A DNA stretch of 32,172 bases from Deltaproteobacteria bacterium (GTDB lineage: Bacteria > Desulfobacterota > Deferrimicrobia > Deferrimicrobiales > Deferrimicrobiaceae): NCBI GenBank assembly GCA_016220005.1, contig JACRIV010000037.1, positions 1-32,172 of the forward strand. The letters are read 5' to 3'. The number at the start of each line of letters is the position of its first letter. Position 1 is the stretch's first letter. This document shows positions 9,075 through 18,037 of this stretch, one piece after another. Both the position numbers and the translations under genes were made by a program. The notes below the pieces were generated by a model. It worked only from the letters and a program-made list of their open reading frames with translations. It was not told the origin of the DNA and ran no database searches.

Positions 9075-9154
9075 GAGGCGAGCGTAGCACGCGGGATCCC
9101 GGCAGCATGCGCCTTCCGCAAATAATACGTGGCCATATTTGTGAAACCACGCAC

Positions 9155-10300
9155 TTAGTTGCCCCGGATGAGCCGCCGCGCGATGATCAGGCGCTGAACC
9201 TCGGAGGTCCCCTCGCCTATCTCGCACAGCTTGGCGTCTCTCATGTATCGCTCCACGGGGTACTCCTGGATATAACCATATCCGCCGTGGATCTGCACCG
9301 CCTTTATTGTGGCGCGCATGGCCGCCTCGGAAGCGAAGAGCTTGGCGATCGCGGCCTCCTGGACGTAAGGGCGGCCCGCATCCTTCAGGTATGCGGCGCG
9401 TAAGGTGAGGAGCTCCGCCGCCTCGAGCTCCGTGGCCATGTCCGCAAGCATCCATTGGATCGCCTGGAACGACGAGATCGGCTGCCCGAACTGCCTGCGC
9501 TCCTTGGAGTACGCGATCGCCTCCGCCATGGCGCCCAGACCGATGCCTGCGGAAAGGGCCGCGATGGAGATCCGTCCTCCCGCCAGGTTGCGCATGGTGT
9601 CCCGGAAACCCGAATTGACCTCGCCGATGACGTTCCCCGGCTTGATCTCGAGGTCCTCGAACACGAGCTCCGCGGTATCGGAGGATCGCATCCCCAGTTT
9701 GTTCAGCTTCTTCCCGGTGGAAAGCCCCTTCGTCCCCGCCTCGACGAGGAAGGCGGTCACCCCGTCCCTCCCCTTCTCCCGATCGCTCACCGCAAGCACC
9801 ACGTACACCCCACCCACGTTACCTTGAGTGATGAACATCTTGCTTCCGTTGATGATCCAGCAGCCCCCCTTCCACTCCGCCTTCGTCCGCATGTTCAGCG
9901 AATCGGACCCGGAGCCCGGCTCGGTCAAAGCCCAGGCCCCGAGCATCCTGCCGGAGGCGAGCCCCGGAAGGTATTTCCTCCGGAGCGCCTCCGAGCCGAA
10001 CGCGAGGATGTGGGCCGTGCAAAGGGAGTTGTGGGAAGCCACGGTGAGCGCCAGCGAGCCGTCTCCCTTCGCGATCTCCTCCACGGCGATCGCGTAGCCG
10101 ACGGTGTCCATGCCGGACCCGCCGTACTCTTCGGGGACCATGGCGCCCATGAGGCCCAGCTCGCCGAGCTTGGCGACCGCCTCGAACGGGAATTTCCCTT
10201 CCTCGTCCCAAGCCCGTGCATGCGGGCGCACTTCCTTCTCGACGAAGGCGCGGATCATGTCCCGGAGGGCGGTCTGCTCCTGCGTGAGATCGAAGTCCAT
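9155..10300 (-). CDS. Acyl-CoA dehydrogenase
   Basis: MDFDLTQEQTALRDMIRAFVEKEVRPHARAWDEEGKFP...; ALTEPGSGSDSLNMRTKA; CEIGEGTSEVQRLIIARRL with catalytic-base Glu in EGT motif. Confidence 0.93.
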   Translation of the reverse strand: MDFDLTQEQTALRDMIRAFVEKEVRPHARAWDEEGKFPFEAVAKLGELGLMGAMVPEEYGGSGMDTVGYAIAVEEIAKGDGSLALTVASHNSLCTAHILAFGSEALRRKYLPGLASGRMLGAWALTEPGSGSDSLNMRTKAEWKGGCWIINGSKMFITQGNVGGVYVVLAVSDREKGRDGVTAFLVEAGTKGLSTGKKLNKLGMRSSDTAELVFEDLEIKPGNVIGEVNSGFRDTMRNLAGGRISIAALSAGIGLGAMAEAIAYSKERRQFGQPISSFQAIQWMLADMATELEAAELLTLRAAYLKDAGRPYVQEAAIAKLFASEAAMRATIKAVQIHGGYGYIQEYPVERYMRDAKLCEIGEGTSEVQRLIIARRLIRGN

Positions 10301-10307
10301 CTCTCCC

Positions 10308-10877
10308 CTACCCCGCCGGGACGAAGTAGACGTCGGTCGGCCGAAGCTGCGAGTTTCTGCGGAACTTCGCCCGGATCTTCATCCCGATCTTGATGTCCTC
10401 CGGACCCCCTACCCCGATCAGCCGGGCGAGCAGGAGGGTGTCCACCCCCTCGAATTCAACGAGGACCAGGTGGAAGGGGGTTTCCTCCAGGAACTCCTCG
10501 CTTCCGTAGTAGCACGTGGTGAAGGTGTGAACGCGCCCTTCCTGCGGCAGTTCCACCCAGTCCGTCTCGCCCCCGCAGTGCGTGCAGTGGAGGCGCGGAG
10601 TGGCGTAAGTGTAGTCGCACTTCGCGCAACGGGTGCCAAGGAGTTTCCTGTTGGCGAGTCCCGCGAAGAACGGCGAGTCCTGGCCGTAGGAATGGATGTA
10701 TTCGACGTAATACGGGTATTTGACGACGATCGGAGACATCGTCTTCAGCACGGACAGATCCTTCGGGAAAGGGACGTTGAAGACCGTGGTCCCCGTCATC
10801 ACCTCTTCGAGCTTGGCCGCGGGGTTCCGCCGCGGGGCATTCTTCGCCTTCCCGTCGTTCTTCGCCATGGTTACCAC
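10308..10877 (-). CDS. DUF35 / Zn-ribbon OB-fold protein (thiolase partner)
   Basis: GTRCAKCDYTYATPRLHCTHCGGETDWVELPQEGRVHTFTTCYYGSEEFLEETPFHLVLVEFEGVDTLLLARL; zinc ribbon CxxC...CxxC; adjacent to SCP2-type thiolase. Confidence 0.88.
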   Translation of the reverse strand: MVTMAKNDGKAKNAPRRNPAAKLEEVMTGTTVFNVPFPKDLSVLKTMSPIVVKYPYYVEYIHSYGQDSPFFAGLANRKLLGTRCAKCDYTYATPRLHCTHCGGETDWVELPQEGRVHTFTTCYYGSEEFLEETPFHLVLVEFEGVDTLLLARLIGVGGPEDIKIGMKIRAKFRRNSQLRPTDVYFVPAG

Positions 10878-12157
10878 CCCCGTTCCAGGATCGACACGGT
10901 GACATAGGTCCCCGTGCCCGCGTGGCTGTGGATCAGCCCTCGGTTGGCTTTCTTGAGCTGGAGCTCCGGCGACCCGTAATGCTTCTTGATCGTCCCCTGG
11001 ATCTGCCAGAAGGCGAACACCGCCTGCATGAGCCCGGTCGCCCCGACCGGGTGCCCGCAGGCGATCAGGCCGCCCGACGGGTTGACGGGGATCGTCCCCT
11101 TTCTTTTAAGCTTCAGCCCGTATTCGATCTGGGGCATGAACGGATGTCCTTCCTCGACGAACTTCCCTCCTCCGCCGTACTTGCAAAGCGCCAGGTCCTC
11201 GTAGGTCTGGATCTCCGAGGAAGTGTAGGCGTCGTGGAGCTCCACGAAGTCGATCTCCCTGATGGGATCCTTGATCCCCGCCATCCTGTATGCCTGCAGC
11301 CCCGCGGACCTTCCGGCCCGGAAGGAGTGGACCCCCGGGTACTTCAGGTTCTTGTAATCGCTCTTCTTCTCGTTGGGAGCAAGGATCACCTCACCGTGCG
11401 GCCTGTCGGCCATCCGCATCATGTCTGTCCCCGTGCCGACGCCGGTGATCTTCACCGGCCTGTCGGTCAGCTTGAAGGCGGTTTCCTCGTCGGCCAGGAT
11501 GCAGACCGCCGCCCCGTCGGACATGACGCAGATATCGAGCAGAGTCAACGGGTAGGCAACCATCTCCGCATTGCGCACATCCTGGATCGTGAGCCTCTTC
11601 CGTTTCTGGGCATAGGGGTTGTTGTACGCGTTCATGTGGTTCTTCACCGAGACCATCGCCATCTGCTCGACGGTGGTGCCGAACTCGTGGATGTGCCGGT
11701 TCACCATCATCGCGTAATAACCCGAGTAGAAGCCGCCGACGGGATAGTCGAAATTGACGTCCGAAGCGAGGGCGATGAACTCGTTCCCCTTCCATGTCTG
11801 GACGTGGGACATCGTCTCGAAGCCGAAGGCGACGCAGCAGTTCATCCGTCCCGATGCGACCGCTTCCCATGCTCCCTGGAAGCACAATCCGCCGGTGGCT
11901 CCGCCCCCTTCGATCCGCTTGTTCGGCTTTGGGCAAAGGCCCAGGTAATCCGTGGCCATGATCCCCGCCATGAGCTGCCGTGTGAAATGGTCCGAGAAAT
12001 AGGAACCGACCGAGCCGTCGATCATGTCGGGCCGGATCTTCGGGACGTCCCCCAACGCGTAGTCGAAAGCCTCCTTCACCATCTTCTGGAACGTCGCGTC
12101 CGGGCGCGCCTTCTCGAACTTGCTGACGCCCCCGGATACCATGTAGACAGGTCTCAC
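10871..12157 (-). CDS. SCP2/lipid-transfer-type thiolase family protein
   Basis: GGATGGLCFQGAWEAVASGRMNCCVAFGFETMS; FVELHDAYTSSEIQTYEDL; LIACGHPVGATG; start GTG at 12157 after GGAGGGGGGAGCAC preferred over 12214, which would overlap the upstream gene. Confidence 0.87.
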   Translation of the reverse strand: MRPVYMVSGGVSKFEKARPDATFQKMVKEAFDYALGDVPKIRPDMIDGSVGSYFSDHFTRQLMAGIMATDYLGLCPKPNKRIEGGGATGGLCFQGAWEAVASGRMNCCVAFGFETMSHVQTWKGNEFIALASDVNFDYPVGGFYSGYYAMMVNRHIHEFGTTVEQMAMVSVKNHMNAYNNPYAQKRKRLTIQDVRNAEMVAYPLTLLDICVMSDGAAVCILADEETAFKLTDRPVKITGVGTGTDMMRMADRPHGEVILAPNEKKSDYKNLKYPGVHSFRAGRSAGLQAYRMAGIKDPIREIDFVELHDAYTSSEIQTYEDLALCKYGGGGKFVEEGHPFMPQIEYGLKLKRKGTIPVNPSGGLIACGHPVGATGLMQAVFAFWQIQGTIKKHYGSPELQLKKANRGLIHSHAGTGTYVTVSILERGW

Positions 12158-12194
12158 GTGCTCCCCCCTCCCGATGTGTTGTGCGCGCTTCCCG

Positions 12195-12644
12195 CTATTT
12201 CCTGGGCTTGACATGCTCGCGGACGTAATCGACGATCTCCTGGAGCTTCGTTCCCGGCGTGAACACCCGGTCCACCCCCTTCTTCTTCAGCTTCGGGATG
12301 TCCTCGTCGGGGATGATCCCTCCCCCGAAGACCACGACTCCGTCCATCTTCTTCTCCCGGAGCATCTCCACGATCCTCGGGAAAAGGTAGTTGTGGGCGC
12401 CCGACAGGATCGAGAGGCCGATGCCGTCCACGTCCTCCTGGGCGGCCGCGTTCGCGATCATCTCCGGAGTCTGGTGGAGGCCGGTGTAGATGACCTCGAA
12501 TCCGGCGTCGCGGAGCGCCCTCGCGATGATCTTCGCTCCCCGGTCGTGGCCGTCCAGCCCCGGCTTCCCGATCAGGATGCGGACCTTCCGTGCCGGCTTC
12601 TTTCCTTTCGCGTCCGCCTGGCTCCTTGTCATTGCACTTGCCAT
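12195..12644 (-). CDS. B12-binding small subunit of coenzyme B12-dependent acyl-CoA mutase
   Basis: [74 protein letters not shown]...VFGGGIIP; DxHxxG, SxL and GG corrinoid motifs. Confidence 0.92.
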   Translation of the reverse strand: MASAMTRSQADAKGKKPARKVRILIGKPGLDGHDRGAKIIARALRDAGFEVIYTGLHQTPEMIANAAAQEDVDGIGLSILSGAHNYLFPRIVEMLREKKMDGVVVFGGGIIPDEDIPKLKKKGVDRVFTPGTKLQEIVDYVREHVKPRK

Positions 12645-12667
12645 TGCGTCTCCCCCCTGTCGATTGT

Positions 12668-14347
12668 TTAGAACACTGCCGGATCGGTATAGGTGCCCAT
12701 CGTCTCCCGCAAAGCGTCGCAGATCTCCCCGAGCGTCGCGTATTCCCTGACCGCGTCGAGGAGGAGCGGCATGAGGTTCGCCTTCGAGAGCGACGCCTCC
12801 TTCAGCGCGTCGAGCCGGGCGCTCACCCGTTTCGCGCTGCGCTTCCTGCGCACCTCCTGGGTCCTTGCGACCTGTTTCTTCTCGACGCTCTCGTCGATCT
12901 TCAGGAGCGGGATGGGGATCTCCTCCTCCATCGTGTAGCAGTTGACGCCGACGATCTTCTTTTCCCTCGCGTCCACCAGCCTCTGGTAATGGAACGCCGC
13001 GTCCGCGATCTCCCGCTGCGGGTATCCCCGCTTGACCGCCGCGACCATGCCCCCCATATCGTCGATCTTTCCGATATAGGCCAAGGCCTTCTTCTCCATC
13101 TCACCGGTCAGTTTCTCGACGAGGAACGACCCCCCGAGAGGATCGATGGCGTTCGCGGCCCCGGACTCCTCGGCGATGATCTGCTGGGTGCGGAGCGCGA
13201 TCGTGGCCGCCTGTTCGGTGGGAAGCGCCAGCGTCTCGTCCATCGAGTTCGTGTGCAGCGACTGGGTCCCTCCCATCACCGCGGCAAGCGCCTGGAGGGC
13301 GACGCGGATGACGTTGTTGATCGGCTGCTGCGCCGTCAGGGTGCAGCCGGCCGTCTGGGTATGGAAACGCAGCTTCCAGGAGTTCTCGTCCCGGGCCTTG
13401 AACCGCTCCTTCATGATCCTTGCCCACATGCGCCGGGCGGCCCGGTACTTGGCGACCTCCTCGAAGAAGTCGATGTGGGAATTGAAGAAGAACGACAGCC
13501 GGGGTGCGAACTCGTCCACGGGGATCCCCGCCTCGATCCCCGCCCGGACGTAGGCGATCCCGTCCGCGAGCGTGAACGCCAGCTCCTGGACCGCCGTCGA
13601 GCCGGCTTCCCGGATATGGTACCCGCTGATGCTGATCGTGTTCCACTTCGGTACGTGATCCGTGCAGTAGGCCAGGATGTCCGTGATGATCCGCATCGAC
13701 GGCTCGGGCGGGAACACCCACGCGTGCTGGGCGATGTATTCCTTCAGGATGTCGTTCTGGATCGTCCCGCCGAGCTTCTTGAACGGAACGCCCTGCTTTT
13801 CCGCGACCCCGAGATACATCGCGAAGACCATCGCCGCGGGCCCGTTGATGGTCATCGAGGTAGTGACCTGGTCCAGGGGTATCCCGTCGAAGAGGATCTC
13901 CATGTCCTTCAGGGAGTCGACGGCCACCCCGCACTTTCCCACTTCCCCCTTCGCCCGGGGCGAGTCCGAGTCGTATCCCATGAGGGTCGGGAAGTGGAAC
14001 GCGGTCGACAGGCCGGTCTGCCCCTGGCTCAGGAGATACTTGAAGCGGGCGTTGGTGTCCTCGGCGGACCCGTATCCCGCGAACTGGCGCATCGTCCAGA
14101 GGCGCCCCCGGTACATCGAGGGCTGGACGCCGCGGGTGTACGGGTATTCTCCGGGAAAGGAAAAGTCCCTGTCGTAATCGAGCGCATCGAGGTCGTCGGG
14201 CGTGTAAAGCGCGGCGATCTCCTCGTCCGATACCGTGGAGAAGCGCTTGAGCCGCTCCGGGGCTCGGGAAAACGCCTTCGCCAGCGTTTCCTTCTCCCAA
14301 CGCTTCTTATGTTCCGCAATCGCGCGTGCCTTCTTCCTGTCATACAT
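12668..14347 (-). CDS. Acyl-CoA mutase large subunit, predicted isobutyryl-CoA mutase type
   Basis: [22 protein letters not shown]...[37 protein letters not shown]...[26 protein letters not shown]...[14 protein letters not shown]; true start 14347, the listed 701-aa ORF is an upstream over-extension. F89 and Q207 in place of MCM Y89/R207. Confidence 0.9.
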   Translation of the reverse strand: MYDRKKARAIAEHKKRWEKETLAKAFSRAPERLKRFSTVSDEEIAALYTPDDLDALDYDRDFSFPGEYPYTRGVQPSMYRGRLWTMRQFAGYGSAEDTNARFKYLLSQGQTGLSTAFHFPTLMGYDSDSPRAKGEVGKCGVAVDSLKDMEILFDGIPLDQVTTSMTINGPAAMVFAMYLGVAEKQGVPFKKLGGTIQNDILKEYIAQHAWVFPPEPSMRIITDILAYCTDHVPKWNTISISGYHIREAGSTAVQELAFTLADGIAYVRAGIEAGIPVDEFAPRLSFFFNSHIDFFEEVAKYRAARRMWARIMKERFKARDENSWKLRFHTQTAGCTLTAQQPINNVIRVALQALAAVMGGTQSLHTNSMDETLALPTEQAATIALRTQQIIAEESGAANAIDPLGGSFLVEKLTGEMEKKALAYIGKIDDMGGMVAAVKRGYPQREIADAAFHYQRLVDAREKKIVGVNCYTMEEEIPIPLLKIDESVEKKQVARTQEVRRKRSAKRVSARLDALKEASLSKANLMPLLLDAVREYATLGEICDALRETMGTYTDPAVF

Positions 14348-14373
14348 GGCTGCTTCTCCCTGCGGCCCTCGTG

Positions 14374-14916
14374 TTACCGCTCGATGCCGACGCGTGCATC
14401 GACACCGTTTGCGTAATAGTGTTTGACTTCCCGCATTTCCGTCACCAGGTCGGCGATTTCGATGAATGCCGGCGGCGCCCCCCTGCCCGTGAGGACCAGC
14501 TCCATCCCCGCCGGCTTCTCCTTCAGGACCTCGACCACCCCCTCGACGGGCAGCAGCCCGAAGTCGACCGCGCAATTGATCTCGTCCAGGACCACGATGT
14601 CCGCCTTCCCGTCCAGGATCACCCCCTTCGCCAGCTCCCATCCCCGGCGCGCGAGCCGGACGTCCTCCGGGTCGGGGGCCTTCCTGTTCACGAAGGTGTC
14701 TCTGCCCGCCTGGTGGATCTCCACGTAGGGGGCGAGCATCTTGACGCCTTCGAGCTCTCCGTAGTCGATCCATCCTTTCATGAACTGGACGATGACCGTC
14801 CGCAGGCCGTGGCCCGCCGCCCGGACCGCCAGCCCCAGGGAAGCCGTCGTCTTCCCCTTGCCGTTTCCGGTGTAGACCTGGATGTACCCTTTCTCGATGG
14901 CTCCTTTTCGCATCAC
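14374..14916 (-). CDS. cobO: Cob(I)alamin adenosyltransferase, CobA/BtuR type
   Basis: [49 protein letters not shown]...[18 protein letters not shown]...[30 protein letters not shown]. Confidence 0.93.
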   Translation of the reverse strand: MMRKGAIEKGYIQVYTGNGKGKTTASLGLAVRAAGHGLRTVIVQFMKGWIDYGELEGVKMLAPYVEIHQAGRDTFVNRKAPDPEDVRLARRGWELAKGVILDGKADIVVLDEINCAVDFGLLPVEGVVEVLKEKPAGMELVLTGRGAPPAFIEIADLVTEMREVKHYYANGVDARVGIER

Positions 14917-14920
14917 CCGC

Positions 14921-16054
14921 CTACCGCATCAGCGACCGCGAGATGACGATCCGCTGGATCTCCGAGGTCCCCTCGTAGATCGTGGTGACCCGGACGTCCC
15001 TCAAGTGCCGCTCCACGGGGTATTCCCGGATGTAGCCGTAGCCGCCCAGGATCTGGACCGCCTTGTGGCAGGCCCGATTTCCCGCCTCGGAGGCGAATAC
15101 CTTCGCCATCGACGCTTCCTTCGTGAAATTTCTTCCCGTTTCCTTGAGGTGCGCGGCCCGGTAGACGAGCATCTGGGCGGCGTCCAGCTCGGTGGCGGCA
15201 TCCGCGACCATCGCCTGGATCGCCTGGAACCCGGCGATCGGTTGTCCGAACTGTTTCCGCTCCTTGGCATAGGCGATCGCCGCTTCGAGAGCGGCCCGCC
15301 CGATCCCGACCGCCTGGGAGGCAATCCCTATGCGCCCTCCATCCAGAGCGGTCATGGCGATTTTGAACCCCTCTCCGGGCGCCCCCAGCATGTTCCGCTT
15401 CGGAACACGGCACTCGTCAAAGGCAAGGGAAACGGTGTTGGAGCCCTTCAGGCCCATCTTGTGTTCGGCCTTGCCCACGGAGAATCCCGGCGCGCCGGGC
15501 TCCACGAGGAAGGCGCTGATCTTCCTCTCGTCTTTCCGGGTCAGGGCCATGACGATCGTCACCCCGGCGTAAGCGCCGTTGGTGACGAAGACCTTGCTTC
15601 CGTTCAGGACGAAATGGTCTCCGTCCTCCGTGGCGGTCGTCCGGATGCTTCCCGCATCCGAACCCGCGGAGGGCTCGGTCAGCGCGAAAGCCCCCGCGCC
15701 TATCCCATACGTCGCCAGCCCGGGGAGGAACTTCCTGCGTTGCTCCTCGTTCCCGAACCGGTAGATCGCCTCCCCCACCATGTTGGTCACGGCCATCCCG
15801 ACCGCAGTGGAGGCACACCCCGCGGCGACTTCCCGCAGGGCGATGCTGTAGGCAAGCGGTCCCGCCTCGGACCCGCCGCGGGAAGCGGGGAAGAGCATCC
15901 CCAGGAGACCCAGCTCGGCGAGCTGCCGCATGTTCTCTTCCGGGTAGCGGCTCTCCTCGTCGATCTCGGCCGCCTTCGGCGCGAAGGCCTTCCGGGCAAG
16001 CTGGCGGACCATCTCCTCGATCTGGATCTGCTCGTCGGATAGATCGAAGCGCAT
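14921..16054 (-). CDS. Acyl-CoA dehydrogenase
   Basis: MRFDLSDEQIQIEEMVRQLARKAFAPKAAEIDEE...; FALTEPSAGSDAGSIRTTA; TTIYEGTSEIQRIVISRSLM. Confidence 0.93.
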   Translation of the reverse strand: MRFDLSDEQIQIEEMVRQLARKAFAPKAAEIDEESRYPEENMRQLAELGLLGMLFPASRGGSEAGPLAYSIALREVAAGCASTAVGMAVTNMVGEAIYRFGNEEQRRKFLPGLATYGIGAGAFALTEPSAGSDAGSIRTTATEDGDHFVLNGSKVFVTNGAYAGVTIVMALTRKDERKISAFLVEPGAPGFSVGKAEHKMGLKGSNTVSLAFDECRVPKRNMLGAPGEGFKIAMTALDGGRIGIASQAVGIGRAALEAAIAYAKERKQFGQPIAGFQAIQAMVADAATELDAAQMLVYRAAHLKETGRNFTKEASMAKVFASEAGNRACHKAVQILGGYGYIREYPVERHLRDVRVTTIYEGTSEIQRIVISRSLMR

Positions 16055-16061
16055 CGTTTCC

Positions 16062-17204
16062 TCAGTCCTTCAGGAGCGCCGACGAGATCACCATGCGCTG
16101 GATCTCCGAGGTCCCCTCGTAGATTTCGGTGATCTTGGCGTCCCGGAAATGGCGCTCGGCCGGGTATTCCTTGATGTACCCGTATCCGCCGTGGACCTGG
16201 ATCCCCTTCACGCCGGCCCGCATGGCGACCTCGGATGCGTACAGCTTCGCCATGGCGGATTCCTTCGAATGGCGCACTTTCCGGTCCTTCAGCCATGCGG
16301 CGCGGTACGCCAGGAGCCGCGCCGCGTCGATTTCGGTGGCCATGTCGGCGAGCATCCACTGGATCGCCTGGAAGTTCGCGATGGGCTGCCCGAACTGTTT
16401 CCGCTCCTTGGCGTAGGTAAGCGCGTCCTCCAGGGACGCCCGTGCGATGCCGATCGCCTGCGCGGCGATCCCGATCCGGCCCCCGTCCAGCGTGTGCATC
16501 GCGACCTTGAACCCGTCCCCTTCGTTCCCCAGCCGATTCTCCGCGGGGATCTTCACCTCCTCCAGGATGATGGAGGATGTGGCGGAGGCTCTTATTCCCA
16601 TCTTTTTTTCGTGTTTACCGACAGTTACACCTTTAGAATTCATGTCCAAGATGAAGGCCGTTATCCCTTTGTGCTGCTTCTCCTTGTCGGTCATCGTGAA
16701 CAGCACGCAGGCGTCCGCCTGAGGGGCGTTGGTAATGAAATTCTTGGTGCCGTTGACGACGTAGTGGTCGCTGTTCCGGACGGCCGTGGTCTTCTGCGAG
16801 CCCGCGTCGGACCCTGCGCCCGGTTCCGTGAGGCCGAAGCAGCCGAGCTTCCGCCCCGAGGCCAGCGGCGCGAGGTATTTCTTCTTCACCTCCTCGGTGC
16901 CGAACTTAAGGATCGGGTCGCACACGAGCGAGTTGTTGACCGACATGATGACCGCCGTGGAGGCGCACGCCCGGGCGATTTCCTCCATCGCAATGACGTA
17001 GCAGATATTGTCCATCCCGGCGCCGCCGTACTCCTCGGGCACGGCAACTCCCATCAGGCCGAGCTCCGCCATCTGCCCGACGAGTTCCTCCGGGAAACGG
17101 CTGGTCTCGTCCAGCTCCGCGGCCTTCGGAAGAACTTCCTTCTGCGCGAAATTGCGCGCCATCTCCTGGATCATCCGCTGCTCTTCGGTCAAGTCGAACA
17201 CCAT
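16062..17204 (-). CDS. Acyl-CoA dehydrogenase (short-chain/butyryl type likely)
   Basis: MVFDLTEEQRMIQEMARNFAQKEVLPKAAELDETSRFPEELVGQMAELGLMGVAVPEEYGGAGMD...; GLTEPGAGSDAGSQKTTA; ITEIYEGTSEIQRMVIS. Confidence 0.93.
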   Translation of the reverse strand: MVFDLTEEQRMIQEMARNFAQKEVLPKAAELDETSRFPEELVGQMAELGLMGVAVPEEYGGAGMDNICYVIAMEEIARACASTAVIMSVNNSLVCDPILKFGTEEVKKKYLAPLASGRKLGCFGLTEPGAGSDAGSQKTTAVRNSDHYVVNGTKNFITNAPQADACVLFTMTDKEKQHKGITAFILDMNSKGVTVGKHEKKMGIRASATSSIILEEVKIPAENRLGNEGDGFKVAMHTLDGGRIGIAAQAIGIARASLEDALTYAKERKQFGQPIANFQAIQWMLADMATEIDAARLLAYRAAWLKDRKVRHSKESAMAKLYASEVAMRAGVKGIQVHGGYGYIKEYPAERHFRDAKITEIYEGTSEIQRMVISSALLKD

Positions 17205-17244
17205 CGCGTCATCTCCCTCCCAGTGATATCGTGCCGGGTCGGCG

Positions 17245-18027
17245 TTATTTTCCGCCGAACACGGCCTTCCGCTTCTCCATGAATGCGGTCATCCCTTCGA
17301 TGCGGTCTTCGGTGGAAAAACCCACGGCGAACGCGTTCGCCTCGAGGGCGCACCCGTTTCCGAGGTCCAGGTCGAGTCCCCGGTTCATCGCCATCTTCGC
17401 GGTGCGGACCGCGACCGGCCCCTTGGAGAGGATCTTCGCGGCGACCTCCCGGGCGGCGTTCATCAGGTCCGCAGCCGGGACGACGCGGTTGACCAGCCCG
17501 ATCTCGAAGGCCCGCTGGGCGGTGATCGGGTCCCCCGTCAGCACGAGCTCCTTGGCCAGGTTCCGCCCCACGAGACGGGGGAGCCGCTGGGTCCCTCCGT
17601 AGCCCGGGATGATCCCCAGGTTGACCTCCGGCTGCCCGAATTTCGCGGTGTCGGCGGCGATCAGCAGGTCGCACGCCATCGCCAGCTCGCACCCTCCGCC
17701 CAGCGCGAAACCGTTGATCACCCCGATGACCGGCTGGGGGAGCCGCTCGATCTTTTCCAGGACGCTCTGTCCGAAAAGGGCGAATTCGAGCGCCTGAACG
17801 GGTGTGAAAGAGCGCATCTCCGAGATGTCCGCTCCCGCCACGAAGGCCTTCTCCCCCGCACCCGTGAGAAGGACAACGCCCGCGTCCTCCCTTCCCGCCA
17901 GGTCTTCAAAGGCCGCTTTCAGGTCGGTCATCGTCGCCGGGTTCAGGGCGTTCAGCGACTTGGGCCTGTTGATGACGATCGTTGCGATCCGGTCGGATAC
18001 GGAAAAGAGGAGATTGTCGTAGGCCAT
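17245..18027 (-). CDS. Enoyl-CoA hydratase (crotonase family)
   Basis: LFSVSDRIATIVINRPKSLNALNPATMTDL...VLLTGAGEKAFVAGADISEM...GVINGFALGGGCELAMACDLLIA...LGIIPGYGGTQRLPRLVG with both catalytic Glu regions. Confidence 0.94.
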   Translation of the reverse strand: MAYDNLLFSVSDRIATIVINRPKSLNALNPATMTDLKAAFEDLAGREDAGVVLLTGAGEKAFVAGADISEMRSFTPVQALEFALFGQSVLEKIERLPQPVIGVINGFALGGGCELAMACDLLIAADTAKFGQPEVNLGIIPGYGGTQRLPRLVGRNLAKELVLTGDPITAQRAFEIGLVNRVVPAADLMNAAREVAAKILSKGPVAVRTAKMAMNRGLDLDLGNGCALEANAFAVGFSTEDRIEGMTAFMEKRKAVFGGK

Positions 18028-18037
18028 GTTTCCTCCC

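Noticed and set aside
8759-9154. Small minus-strand ORFs in the ACD-meaB spacer
   Set aside because: Compositionally odd, overlap the perfect inverted repeat and have no recognisable motif; the spacer is better treated as non-coding.
12158-12214. Upstream start (12214) for the SCP2-type thiolase
   Set aside because: Would overlap the B12-binding subunit gene; the GTG at 12157 has a strong GGAGG and removes the overlap.
12590-14416. 608-aa plus-strand ORF opposite the mutase
   Set aside because: Antisense shadow of the mutase large subunit, which has clear family motifs.
14921-17204. Adjacent acyl-CoA dehydrogenases as a recent tandem duplication
   Set aside because: The two proteins are clearly diverged along their length; ordinary paralogues of a large family, common in beta-oxidation clusters.
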